Positions 34,196 to 44,947 of a DNA stretch of 64,000 bases are shown in pieces. The stretch is from Lineus longissimus. Its lineage: Eukaryota > Nemertea > Pilidiophora > Heteronemertea > Lineidae. Under the pieces are notes generated by a model. That model ran no database searches. It was not told where the DNA came from and was given only the letters and a program-made list of their open reading frames with translations. The stretch covers positions 15,252,501-15,316,500 of the forward strand of contig NC_088320.1 in NCBI RefSeq assembly GCF_910592395.1. The letters run 5' to 3'. Position 1 is the stretch's first letter. Each line of letters opens with the position of its first letter. A program made the position numbers and the translations under genes.

Positions 34196-34560
34196 AGCAT
34201 TCCGCGAAGATGGCGTCACTGCAGCTGCCGCCCTCTATTTCCCCATCGCTGAATTACAGGCAATGTCGGACAAACATGCGGTTTCGTAATGGATTCAGGC
34301 TTTCTAACTAGGGCAGTTAGATTCAATCTGGCACATGTCCGAGTGTTGGAAATACTACATAATTGTTCTGAATATTTCTCTCTCTGACTCTATGGTATCA
34401 TTCATGCTAAAAACAATGCAGGGTCAAAGATAATTGACTTTGAAATAAGCTCAAATGCGTAGAAATAAGTGTCGATGTCCGACTGTCACGTGACTAAAAC
34501 GTCATCAATATCTTATGCAAATGACCTTGTGAGCTATAAATAGTAACTTCGCGCAATGCT
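34196..34560 (+). mobile_element. 365-bp inverted-repeat element, copy 3
   Basis: AGCATTCCGCGAAG ... CTTCGCGCAATGCT, again 365 bp. The CRE is changed (TGGCGTCA), while CACGTG, ACGTCA, ATGCAAAT and CTATAAATAG are intact. Confidence 0.92.
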
Positions 34561-35326
34561 ATTCCTAACGACTCAGCCTGTTCGTCACCACAAATTCAAA
34601 ACTCGCTGCGTCTAAGAAATTACAGCAGATTGGTGAAAGAACGTTGGATCCCAATCATGACCCTTCCACCAGTTACGACATTGATTTCTCTGGCCCGGAT
34701 GCTGGTGGCAAATAATTTTTGAGTGATGCCATTTTATGAATAATGCTTTCCATCTTCTGAAGTGGCTGCCCCAATAACGTGATGGCTGGATCTTGCTGGA
34801 GTTTTGTTCTAGGGAGGGGGTGGAGAGTAGCACAATCCACTCTCATAAACTTTAAAGATGGGGACAGCGCATGAAAAATCCCTCTCTAAGTCGAGAATGA
34901 TTTTTTAGAGAAAGTTTATCGAACGAAAAGGGTTGTAATTCACAGGAGGTTATCTTTAAATAAGTTTTGGAATCAAGAAAGGATAAGACGCTATGAAGGA
35001 TTTGCAAACAAAGTTTTAGTATCTCAACCGAGGGGAAGCAATCGTTTCAGACAAACAGCGGTTGAATCAACTCTCATCCTGGGACAGGTTTTAAGCTGAA
35101 ATATTTTATGGTTTTATTTGAACATAATCCGAGCCCTGCTTGACAGGATAAGGTCAAAAGATATTATTTTCCAGCCTTATCCTGTAATTGCAACTTGGAT
35201 TGTTTGTTTTTGAAGAATCTTTTGTCAGTTTAATGGGCCATTAACCTTGGAGAGCAAAGAATCCCTGAAATGGGTTTATTGGGGTTATCTCCTATCAGGG
35301 GAAGCACAGATCATTCAAATGTGGGG
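34561..35326. other. No recognisable feature
   Basis: A 73-codon minus-strand ORF (34833-34612) has no family motif; nothing else is supported. Confidence 0.45.
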
Positions 35327-35551
35327 TACAGTCCAGATCACAAATGACATCCATCCTGCTTGCATCATTGATGCGCCACGTAAGCGCTAGTTGCACACAA
35401 ATGACGCACCAGTGACACGCTTAATACCTCTCTATGTTTCACGTATATTACGCGACCTGTGCTCGACTTACTGACGACCTACGATCTGGGTAGCGCATCG
35501 ATGACGCAAATTTAGAGATGACAAATGTGATTTGGGCTGTACAAATCTGTA
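35327..35551 (+). mobile_element. ACAGTCC-family element, intact
   Basis: TACAGTCCAGATCACAAATG ... AGAGATGACAAATGTGATTTGGGCTGTA, with CG-rich core phrases CAATGACGCACCAGTGAC-like and ACGCGACC. TA on both sides. Confidence 0.88.
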
Positions 35552-35557
35552 GAACTA

Positions 35558-35899
35558 CTGGATATACTCGCCAATAAGATCCCAAGTCCGACAATACCAA
35601 ATGTCTACCCCGCCTCGATGGGTAGAGCCTAAACAACCGGGCATAATAGTAGGCCCTTCGCAGCCATAAAAGGTGTGGAATATCTTGTTTTTGTTTAATC
35701 AGATTGGTGTTAATTTGTAAGATGACAAGTTACGCTGTAGAATTGTGACGATAACGTTGTTAACTCTTGAATAGATATCCCAACCCTTCTATGGCTGCGA
35801 AAGGCCTACTATTGTGTTCGGCTGTTTACTCTACCCATCGAGGTGGTGGTACAAATCGGGTATTGTCGGGCTTGAGATCTTATCGGCGAGTGGATCCAG
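35558..35899. mobile_element. 342-bp long-inverted-repeat element, copy 1
   Basis: TA-CTGGATATACTCGCCAATAA at the left, CGGCGAGTGGATCCAG-TA at the right. Arms of about 120 bp (including CGACAATACC, CTCGATGGGTAGAG, GTAGGCC.TTCGCAGCCATA) surround a short AT-rich spacer. It begins only 6 bp after the preceding element. Confidence 0.9.
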
Positions 35900-36467
35900 T
35901 AAATGTATAATAGATTGAAATAGAAGCAATCAGAATGATAGTTTCATTTCTGACTTACACCAAACGTAAAACACGAACGGCCTTCGAGGCCAACAATCGA
36001 TGATTAATTGCTTGAATTAATCTATCTATTGTCAGGGACAACAAATTAGACAGATAACTTGTCAATTAGCACTAATTAGCGATAGTAACGATGACACTTG
36101 CTTGTCTTGTAGCGTGATATAAGCACGCTTCTTTATGGGAAAAATGCCGTACCGTCCGTATTGTATAAAAACTCTAAATCCCAACGTCCATTCTCTGATT
36201 TACAACAACAAGCTTCATATTTGCGCTAATTCGACGCTAATACGCAAATTATTTTTCAAATCTGCCGAATGCATATTCTCCTCGTGGGTATTTCTATCGA
36301 AGTGATGGGCAGCTGGCCATCGTTACCATGGTGACTGACTCAGCTTTGCCATCCCCTCACCCTTGTATAGGTAACCATCAGAAGAAGAACATAAATTATG
36401 GTTTAATTGTGTGCCAGTATTATCTACTGCAGCATCGGCTAATATTTTGACATTTACCAGTGCAATA
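35900..36467. other. No recognisable feature
   Basis: Intronic sequence without a supported element. Confidence 0.5.
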
Positions 36468-36627
36468 CAGTGGAACCTCTCTATTAAGGAAACCCTCGGG
36501 ACTGACAAGTAATCTCCTTAAAAGAGAGATGTCCTGATTAAAGAGGTCAAATTGAATGAAAACACCCAATTTGGGACCAAAGCTAGTGTCCTTAATAGAG
36601 AGGTGTCAGCTAACGGAGGTTCTACTC
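36468..36627. mobile_element. CAGTRGAACCTC-family element, 160 bp
   Basis: TA-CAGTGGAACCTCTCTATTAA ... CGGAGGTTCTACTC-TA; a near-complete inverted repeat flanked by TA. Confidence 0.9.
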
Positions 36628-36724
36628 TATATTGCAACTTGTAGAGAGATATTTTTTAAGAAGCCATAAAAAACCTGAGTACATCCCAAACACTGAATTG
36701 GACAAAGACTAATTCAGAATATTC

Positions 36725-37108
36725 ATTATTTATTTATTTATTTAATCGTACATAATAGTACATTCAACAGAGTGCAGTGCTGTATTGTGCAGTGAGAAAA
36801 ATAAATAGATGGAAGAACATTTTAAAACAAGTTAGAAACAGGCAGCAAATGCCACAACTAATTACCAGTGATACTCAATTGAACTTGTTTATACATATAT
36901 TATATTGGCCATCAACAAATTATTCAGTCTCAGGTGTCTGTAGAATTTAGTTTACAAATAAATCATTTAATATAGTATTAATCTCATCAAGATTAAAGAA
37001 ATTGCGGTCTCTATTGTCTCTCGAACTTATCATATCTCTGATGACATTTGCCTTGTCTCTTAGAATGACTGTTGCATCATTTAAAAAAACAGTTTTATTT
37101 ATAGAAAT
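36725..37108 (-). pseudogene. Unidentified 53-codon coding tail with 3' UTR and A-rich end (LINE 3' end or terminal exon)
   Basis: On the minus strand, after an acceptor-like TTAATTTACACAG (37109-37121), a frame opens at 37108 and ends at TAA (36949-36947). It begins ISINKTVFLNDATVILRDKA, continues NVIRDMISSRDNRDRNFFNL and ends DEINTILNDLFVN. It has no ATG of its own at the start. The composition (charged, heptad-like, rich in N, D and I) looks like real coding sequence. About 200 bp of AT-rich 3' sequence follows, ending in (AAAT)n that contains AATAAA (36729-36746 region). A simple (AAAT)n tail suggests the 3' end of a non-LTR retrotransposon; the acceptor-like border would also fit the last exon of a nested gene. 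I do not recognise the protein. Confidence 0.5.
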
Positions 37109-37641
37109 CTGTGTAAATTAACAGGGGGTATTTTACACAAGATCGTTGAATGACATTCAAAAAGTTCATTTTGGGTGGAACTTGGTGCCTGATGGTCCCA
37201 TGCTTTATATTGATGTGTCTTATGTACTATGTTCCTTCTTATTTGTGGCCCGCCATGCAAAAAGGCCGGTAGAGAGCAAATTTTCAGTTTTGAGTTGGCT
37301 GGTATCATTGTTAAGGTGTAAATCTATAGTTTTTAGACACACAGGTAGGTTTTAATTCAGTGCGATGATTATCAGCCCCATTTCCATCACTTATCGGGCA
37401 GAATCCTCCATAAATCTTTCCAAAATATTCATCAAGTTTGAGAACGAATGTCCCAAAATGTATCACTTCATTACTCAAACAAAACCCAGTGGAATTTGAT
37501 GCAGTTTTCATGAGTTATATCCGAAAAAAATCAAGATGATGTACGCCAAAACACGGTATTTGGGCTTACCCGTTTTGTATACAGTGCTAAAAGTAGCACC
37601 GCATGTGGCACAAACTATTGCAGAGGCGTTCGTTTCGGGTG
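37109..37641. other. No recognisable feature
   Basis: Lies upstream (minus strand) of the coding tail. I could not extend that tail into this stretch in any frame. Confidence 0.45.
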
Positions 37642-37650
37642 CTAAGTTTG

Positions 37651-38137
37651 GCTGAAGGGGTTATTGTCGTCCTGGGTGATGCACAATATCACCCAGGCTC
37701 TATCTGGCGATGCATAACATCACCCTGGGTGATCTTGTGCATTCGTTTCGCGATTGGTGACGAGGTTGTCAAATCGTAGCATGGTACTTCTGCTATATAC
37801 CGTAGACGACCGCGCACGGCGAATAAATCCTCGGCACCTTTCTCATGTTTATTTGTTAAACGCACATATTTTTGTTTGATTTCCCGTCCTTTGGCAACTA
37901 AAGATGCCCTTTCGACTTCGGGAATAGCTGCCAAATGATGTTTCAAGTCGCGCTGGTGAACCAGATGAACGGCCGCCATTTTTTTTTTGGCCGTGAACAT
38001 TTCCACGTCCGCCGATTCGACAAATCCGTCACCAATAGCGAAACGAATGCATAACATCACCCTGGGTGATGTTATGCATCACCCAGATAGAGGCTGGGTG
38101 ATATTGCATCACCCAGGACGACAATAACCCTTTTGGC
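37651..38137. mobile_element. 487-bp Mutator-like inverted-repeat element with 9-bp target duplication
   Basis: CTAAGTTTG occurs directly before (37642-37650) and after (38138-38146) the element. The ends are GC.GAA.GGGTTATTGTCG and its complement. Arms of about 120 bp (GTCCTGGGTGATGCA, GCATAACATCACCC, GCATTCGTTTCGC.ATTGGTGACG) are nearly perfect. A 9-bp duplication with long arms is the signature of the Mutator superfamily (family knowledge). The core is single-copy here and carries most of a 123-codon minus-strand frame. Confidence 0.85.
37689..38060 (-). CDS. Open frame of unknown origin inside the Mutator-like element
   Basis: 123 codons. The first ~20 residues and last ~20 derive from the terminal arms. 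The core reads AKKKMAAVHLVHQRDLKHHL, AAIPEVERASLVAKGREIKQ, KYVRLTNKHEKGAEDLFAVR and GRLRYIAEVPCYDL. It is basic and helical in character, without a transposase motif (no DDE pattern visible). It may be a captured host exon, a fragment of the element's own accessory ORF, or a chance frame. I do not recognise it. Its position wholly between the arms is what makes it notable; its expression is unknown. Confidence 0.3.
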   Translation of the reverse strand: MMLCIRFAIGDGFVESADVEMFTAKKKMAAVHLVHQRDLKHHLAAIPEVERASLVAKGREIKQKYVRLTNKHEKGAEDLFAVRGRLRYIAEVPCYDLTTSSPIAKRMHKITQGDVMHRQIEPG

Positions 38138-38146
38138 CTAAGTTTG

Positions 38147-38994
38147 AAGTGCTTATTCCTCGATAAAATGCATTACCGCATTAAATGCATGGTGGGTCAC
38201 AATTTTGCATGTGCTTTGAAGTTTGATTTTTGTTGAAGAACGGGAGCGAAAAGTTCTGGCCCTGGGGCAGAGACTGTTGAATACGGCTTGGTAGCAGAAG
38301 GTTAAAAAGGCCCATACTGCTTTAAGCTGTCTGCAATATAGGATAAAGTAAGTTTATCAATACTGTAGCAGGAATAAGTTCGCTACAGCAGAATACCTAA
38401 ATTGGAACTATTGGACTTTTTTTTTAAACTACTGAACAAGAACTATATACACATGTTGGAAGCAGCTAGTGGACAAGCACCTCGTACATGTGTTTTGACG
38501 AGTACATAAGCTCCGAACAAGATAAGGTTATTTTAACCTTGTACTAAGCTCCACTTAGGACAAGGTTTAAAAAATGGTCGCCATGTGATGCACTTTTTGC
38601 ACTGAGTATATACAGATGCTCTTCCTACTTTGTACCAGACCGATGTAATGCTTAGCCTTCGAGCAAGATTTTAGGATCTATATTGGAGCTGCGTATTCAC
38701 ACAGCATGGTGGTTAAGGCTGAGGTACCTTATGTTTTCCAAACATAATCAGTCACGATGCGGGGGGGGGGGGCTATCGCCCAAGCCTCAACGAAAAAAAT
38801 CGGCTATTTTATTTAGGCCGGTGTAACATCTGTGGTTGTTTCCCATGTGTCAGTGTTTCCAAACAATAGGCAGCTAGAGAGACCACGACTTTTCAATAGG
38901 GGGATACACAGAAAAACTTGTCAATCTATTTTTGAGCGTTCCCAAACAATGAGGGGAAACACTCAAAAACAGAAACACTCAAAAACATTACACC
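38147..38994. other. No gene; poly-G tract
   Basis: No supported feature other than a run of about 13 G at 38760-38772. Confidence 0.5.
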
Positions 38995-39236
38995 GGGTCT
39001 ATTTGGCAAGCCGCTCGCCGAACAGGCACCTTTTCTTGTCCTGTTTGGAGAGCCGCTTGCCAAACAGCACTAAAAGCCACCCTGTTCGGCCAGCCGGGCT
39101 TGCCAAACAGGTAAAAAATCTACCCTGTTTGGCGAGCTGCAGACTTTACTTTAATATTAATGAGTTCGGCTCTCCATTCAGGACAAGAAAAAGTCGCTGT
39201 TTGGTAAGCCGGGCTTGCCAAGATATCACTTCCTTT
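38995..39236 (+). mobile_element. GCCAAACAGG palindromic element, copy 2
   Basis: Full-length match to 18248-18492, starting at CGGGTCTATTTGG and ending at GGCTTGCCAAG.TA.TCACTTCC. Confidence 0.8.
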
Positions 39237-40529
39237 TATTTATTCAAACTCCCTCTCTCACATACATGGCATGTACATTGTGGTTGTAATGTAAGTTGTG
39301 AACAGAGGACTTTGCCTCGTACAAAGGCCTACACAGTTCCCCCTTGCTCTTCAAAAATCTATAAAGGCCTATACCGTTTTTTCTCGCCTCGTGAAAAATC
39401 CATAAAAAACAATGATCCCTCTCTTTGTTGATAAGTGTTTTATATCTCAAGGCAGTACACTTACAGTGGATAACCGAATAATGTTTCTTCAAAATTTACA
39501 TACTTTTTCTCCGAAGTATTTTTAAAATAGATTTAGTAGAAACCTTCTCCCAAATTAACAAGGTTTTTTTTCTACGGCGCTCTTGGCATTCTGAACTTCA
39601 AAACTTTGAAAAACAGTGTTTTTATGAGGAACAAGATTGTTTAGCCTTCACAATGCATAGAATGTGTTTACATTTTTTCCGCCCTGAACTCACCCCTACA
39701 GAAGTAATCGCAATAGTAAACGCACATTGTTTTGACAAATTGATGAGTTCGTGATTTTTTCAGCTGTCATAACAATGTAGTTTGCTGTACATGTATATTT
39801 TAACTGTATTTTAGGAACATCTAAAAGCTCTATTTCAGACTGGATGAAAGCCATGAACCAATTCAGCTCCAAAGGGGGCATTTCATGGGGGGGGGGGAAT
39901 TTGCGGGGGGTTACTGGGGGGGGGGGGGGGATTTTTTGGTGGGGATTGTCGGTGGGCAATTTTCCGAGAAGCGACTACCAATTTAGCCAAGCATGTCACA
40001 GCTGTTATGAAACTGGTGTAACCAAATCATTTATCGGAGAGCCCTCTACGAAAAATGGTTTCAAATCAACTTCAGTGAGAACAGAAAACAAGACACTTTT
40101 TACAGTATCAAATAATTTTCAGGAATGATTCACTGAAAGGCATTAAGTCAAGTGAGTTTGTTGTGTCTGATCATTAAGCTGCTTTCACCAAGGACAATGC
40201 AAATAGACTCACCTAATAAATAGATAATGATACTCTTCAAATCCTAGTTTAATCCACTTGCGTTGCCTTGGAAACATACAATTTTGATGATAGCACATCG
40301 TGATTTGTATTACCCTCGGTAGTGAGTAGATTAGCTCTGTCTTGCTGCCATCAGCCGGTTCGGAGCTTGTAAAGCTTGGCGAATCTGATACGCTAAGATT
40401 GATTACAATAATCAAGAATTGATAATAATGACTAAGGTAAGAATCTGAGACTTGAGAACCAAAAAGTTGTCTGTTTTCCAAAGGGCAGACCATATTCTGA
40501 TAGAATGATATTTTGACAGCATTATGGCA
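39237..40529. other. No gene; G-rich tract at 39886-39931
   Basis: The plus strand has four G-runs of 6 to 14 bases within 50 bp, preceded by GGGGGC and followed by GGTGGGGATTGTCGGTGGG. This is a candidate G-quadruplex-forming region. Remaining sequence is featureless. Confidence 0.55.
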
Positions 40530-40737
40530 TATTTGATTGACCATAGAACTTGAAATCCTAAAGCCAATAGAACTCTTTCAAAACAGAGTTTATGCCAATT
40601 TCAAGGGAGGGAGTCTGCTATTTGTTTTCCAGAGAAGAGACTCCCGCTCTCAAATCTGGCATTCACTTCATTTTGAAGAAGTTTTTATTACTTTAGTATT
40701 TCAAGTGCTACCGGTGCGGGTTATGGTCGACCCTTAA
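40530..40737. mobile_element. Palindromic TTAA-associated element, copy 2
   Basis: GATTGACCATAGAACTTGAAATCCTAAAG-type left arm and TATTTCAAGTGCTACCGGTGCGGG...GACCC right arm, ending at TTAA 40734-40737. Confidence 0.7.
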
Positions 40738-40967
40738 AGAGGTTTTCCATTCGTATTTAATAGTGGGTCAAAAAATAGAAATGCAGTTATACACAATGCC
40801 GTAGTGCAGTTATTATGCATGCTAATTTGCTAAAACTTGGTATACATAGTAATTGTTTGTCTGTCTACACAACGGCAGTATTGAAATGTATATTCATGAC
40901 GTATTTACGCAATTGAAACTTTTCAAATTCAATTACAAATTCAATTTTTTTAACGAACGCCATTTAA
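40734..40967 (+). mobile_element. TTAA-type 240-bp element
   Basis: TTAAAGAGGTTTTCCATTCG at the left, AACGAACGCCAT-TTAA at the right. The left TTAA is shared with the preceding palindromic element. Confidence 0.85.
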
Positions 40968-41509
40968 GTGATATATGAGCTGAAACAGAACACAGGGTCT
41001 GGACTCGTCAGCCATGATAGCTGCCTAGCAGTTGACCAGTATTGAAAGAGTAAAGGAAAGCACCAGTATCACAGTGATATTTGTCGGTAACGTGCCCCGC
41101 GGACGTTCTAGTCTCCAGCACAGAAGAACAATGGCATCTCGCACGATCACCTTTCTTGCGAGTATTGGGAGCTCGTAACAAAGCGCAGGTTTCAGCCCTA
41201 AAGGCCTTGCAAATAGCACATCTTTGCCTTTTTGTGACATCGCCATTCTCTCACTATGAAAAAGGACACCTCCTATGTCATCTTAGCGCACTGACAATGG
41301 CCTGTTTGAAGAAGCAACAAAATGTCAGATTGCGTTGCTTGTTGCGGCAGTGACTGTCACAAACAAATCACTTCCTCTAAGTGGCAATCGGTTATTGTTT
41401 CTGAGGAACTTTTGTATCATATGTCAGTGTAGAATGCGGGCTGATGCAGTGTTGTCATCCATGTACATGTATAATGTAACGAGACAATAGTCACATACAT
41501 ATACAGTAG
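40968..41509. other. No recognisable feature
   Basis: A 90-codon ORF (41081-41353) is unremarkable. Confidence 0.45.
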
Positions 41510-41677
41510 ACCTGGCTTGTGAATTTCAGGATGGCCTAAGGCTACTCCCCATTCTTTTGAATTGTTTATTGCAGTTCAATGATTTTTTAATGATCCTATT
41601 TGGAGAAGTTGTGGTCCTGCTGGAGGCCAGTTTTGTATGAAAAACCAACACATCTGATGCCTAAATTGGCCCTTTAA
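41510..41677 (+). mobile_element. AGGGACAA-type TTAA element, right part
   Basis: GGCTTGTGAATTTCAGGATG ... AAATTGGCCCT-TTAA matches the right half of 4304-4601; the left half is missing or unrecognisable. Confidence 0.75.
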
Positions 41678-42814
41678 AGTTTGCGACTGTACCCCCTCTC
41701 GCGAAATAAAAGGGGTGGTTATAGTTTTACAAACAATTTAGCTGGTCTCACCATGCGACAATGGCTCTGAAACAGGGTTGAGGACCATGTCAACTGAAAC
41801 ACTAATTAACTGCCATAAAATGTGATAAATATGTTTACATGCAAATAATATGGCACTATAAACAAGCATAATGAGCAAATGAGGGTTGAAAGTATCAAAA
41901 GTTATTCCATAAACACTGTTGGTCAACTTTTCATGCCTGATTAGCCATGCTAGACTAAGTAATGCGCTTTTGCTTGAAGTAGTTAGGACCCAGAGATGTG
42001 AACAATAGCCACAGCCTTGGGGCGTTGGTGGAGTCAGCCATCAGTTGGACAAACACAACAGCCGGGTAAACTAGACTGCGTGTATTTGAAATAGCCAGGA
42101 GTGCGTAAACAAATCTTGTTCCAAGGTTAAAAGGTATTTACACCCACATTTGAATAGTCTACCAAAGTGCATTTTCATGGGCTGTGAAATATGCACGACA
42201 AATTCTTGTTCCTTTAACATGTTTAACAACAGGTCTAGCAGCGCAGAATGACCATTGTTATGGAAAGACGAGACTATAAATCATCATTGCTGTGATGTGC
42301 AGACAGATATTCTCTAGTGACTGTCAAGAAATTGTCTTATATTGGAGAATCTAGAGAACGTCAAAACACGCGCCATGACAAAACAAAGCGCATGCTTCTG
42401 TTACGCAATGAAACCGGACACCGATTACCTAACTGTGATGTGATTGGCTATTCAAACAGTGACGCACGGAGCAACAGATCTTAACCACAAATCCCAACAT
42501 CGTGCGAGACTGATGAATAATGTAGCGGGTTTGTGGTCTGGGTGTGAGCGCTGACCCATTATCACTCATTAGTGATTAGTGAGAGTATAAACAACATTAA
42601 TTTGCTCGTTTTCCCCCCAACAATCATTGGTTCAACACGAACGAAGTCTTGGAGAACTTGTGACTCATTCTGGCAAAATGAGGCTATTTGAAATTCTTGA
42701 AAATTAGTTATTGGTACTGGGTTATTCAACACAAAGTTATTTTTTGAATGATGATAAGCTCCCCCCCCCCTGAAAGTAGAGCTAAAAAGGAGCAAAGTGT
42801 CCTAAATCAGGAGC
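41678..42814. other. No recognisable feature
   Basis: Intronic sequence; a poly-C run lies near 42762-42771. Confidence 0.5.
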
Positions 42815-42824
42815 AAAAGGAACC

Positions 42825-43200
42825 ACAGAGCCTAGCGGTTAATACTGCTGGCTACCACACCAAAGGGTTCAGGTTCGATCACAGGAAGAACCCGGGATCG
42901 CATTCCAGCAAGGAATTAAGATTCCTAGCTCTTCACAGTCCTTCAAATGAGACTGAAAGCCGAAGTTCCTTGTATCTGGTGTCTATGCCAGGGCAGGTTA
43001 TAAGACCCCACCAAGTTAGATTGAGTAGATTGCATGGACTCAACCTCTGGCCATAGACGGGGTCACTAGGCCAATAAACCCAATTAGCGCTTCACCATAG
43101 AGGCACGCAGAGACACTCATCCCACCTTGGAGGAGGAATACTCCCTGGAGAAAATCACCTCCAAGTGCCGAGTGAATGCTTATGATGAAGAAGGAGAAAA
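42825..43200 (+). mobile_element. tRNA-derived SINE, copy 1
   Basis: The head CCTAGCGGTTAATACTGCTGGCTACCAC has a box A-like region (42831-42841) and a clear box B GGTTCGATC (42872-42880). The body shares ATTCC.GGCTCTTCACA-type and CTATGCCAGG.CA phrases with 57826-58155. The tail ends in a GATGAAGAAGGAG run. Not a tRNA gene: the arms do not close. Confidence 0.75.
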
Positions 43201-43957
43201 ATATCCTAAAAGAGGAGCCAAAGGTCTATTCTTAGATGGCCACAACTACCTTTCTTTCCAGAATTGTCCGGTGTCTCTTTGGTGCAAAGTCACATAACAA
43301 GCCGAGTAGGAAATTTCGTCTGTCACCTGTATGTTGCACGGCATCCAGGCTTCCCAACTACATACCATTCAGCAAACATTCAATGAACCATCGCAGGCTG
43401 CCCAACCCTGATGGGCTTTTAATCAACATCATAATGAAAAGGTGAAGAATCATCAACAAGATTGCAGAACATTCACCCACCAGCCTCTGCATTACTCTAA
43501 CATTAGACACATTAGCCTTATTGGTTCCTGGCCCTGCGTCTCAGAGTCAAAAGACAACAATATGTGTGTTTGACATGGTTAAAAGATACAGTGAGCTTGG
43601 CCATTTTAGGGTGGACTCACCAATCCGGAACATTCCACCCTAACTGGGACCTGAATATGTACAGAATACTGTAGAGATTGTACAGATATTATCACTCATG
43701 TTGAGATGAATCGGGAGAAAGTGTCACCAGATCTCACCAAAGATTGTCAACTCTCATTTCTAAATTGCTTGGGAGGGCAATCTTTTTGTATGAGCATTCC
43801 AACAAATACCCACCATATATTTTAACACTTTGGCTCCAATTACAACTACACATGCAAAAATGTCCATTAAAAAACTGTAGAAAATTGTCTATATAGATTT
43901 TTCAACGATTCTATATAGATTTTCTTAGTCACTTTCTATATATCTTTTTCATATATA
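43201..43957. other. No recognisable feature
   Basis: Nothing supported. 43870-43950 has a repeated TCTATATAGATTTT/CTATATA pattern. Confidence 0.45.
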
Positions 43958-44312
43958 CTGGATCCACTCACCAATGAGATCCCAAGCCCGACAATACCCG
44001 ATTTGTACCACCGCCTCGATGAGTAGAGTCTAAACAGCTGAACACAATAGTAGGCATTTCGCAGCCATAAAAGGGGTGGGATATATATTCAAGAGTTAAC
44101 AACGTAATCGTCATGAATAGTCATGACTTTACAACTGAACTTTTCACATTACAATTAAAGACCAATTGGAAGAAACGAAGACAAGATATCCCACCCATTT
44201 TATGGCTGCGAAAGGCCTACTATTATGTCCGGTTGTTTGAGCTCTACCCATCGAGGCGGTAGTAGAAATCGGGTATTGCCGGACTTGGGATCTTATTGGT
44301 GAGTAGAGCCAG
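43958..44312. mobile_element. 355-bp long-inverted-repeat element, copy 2
   Basis: TA-CTGGATCCACTCACCAATGA at the left, TTGGTGAGTAGAGCCAG-TA at the right; the arms match 35558-35899. Confidence 0.9.
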
Positions 44313-44410
44313 TAAGCTATCAAAAAAGGAAAAGGAAAAATGAGATTGGTTGATTCATTTTTATTCAGACAGTCTCAACAGCTGAATAACCTTTATTTCT
44401 ACAGAACACT

Positions 44411-44597
44411 CTTGAAAATAAAGGTTTTTGAGTATTTGGGAAAGGTTTCAGGGTTTTTCGGCCAACCTCTGTAGAGGTTTTTCAGAGTTATAGAAAACCA
44501 TTTGAGGTTTTTCACAAGCACTCAAAACCCTTTAGAGGTTTTTGATTTCTCTGAAAAACCCCCCAAAAAATTTCAAAAGGCTTTATTTTTAAGAATT
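44411..44597. mobile_element. Inverted-repeat element with AAAATAAAGG arms
   Basis: TCTTGAAAATAAAGGTTTTT at the left; AAAAGGCTTTATTTTTAAGA at the right. Internal GAGGTTTTTCA.AG motifs are repeated in both orientations. Confidence 0.65.
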
Positions 44598-44947
44598 TAG
44601 GTCAAACTTTGCTAGTGACAGCATCGACTGTTCAACATGAGGTATGATAAAACTATAAAAAAGTGTTGAAGCACGCTTCATTGTAACATAGTTTAAATTT
44701 AAACGGTGCTTGAAAGGGTCACGTCGTCCACAATGCCTAATTTGGCTAGGGCCATGGCATTCAATCGTAATATAACCGAATAGGGTTAAGAACAGGATCA
44801 TGGCGCGATGGCCCCGATTGTGGCCTAAGTGACAGATCCAGACAAGCAGTGTCTGCCGAGACAACCATTGCCGACAGAGATGTACGAAAGATGAAAGAAC
44901 GGTGATCCTTCCGATGTCGGACCCATGACCCCCTGGTTATGAGTCTG

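Noticed and set aside
38832-39431. A 199-codon plus-strand ORF, the longest in the window
   Set aside because: Much of it crosses the GCCAAACAGG palindromic element (38995-39236), and the same peptide runs appear in the other copy at 18248-18492. There is no domain or splice context.
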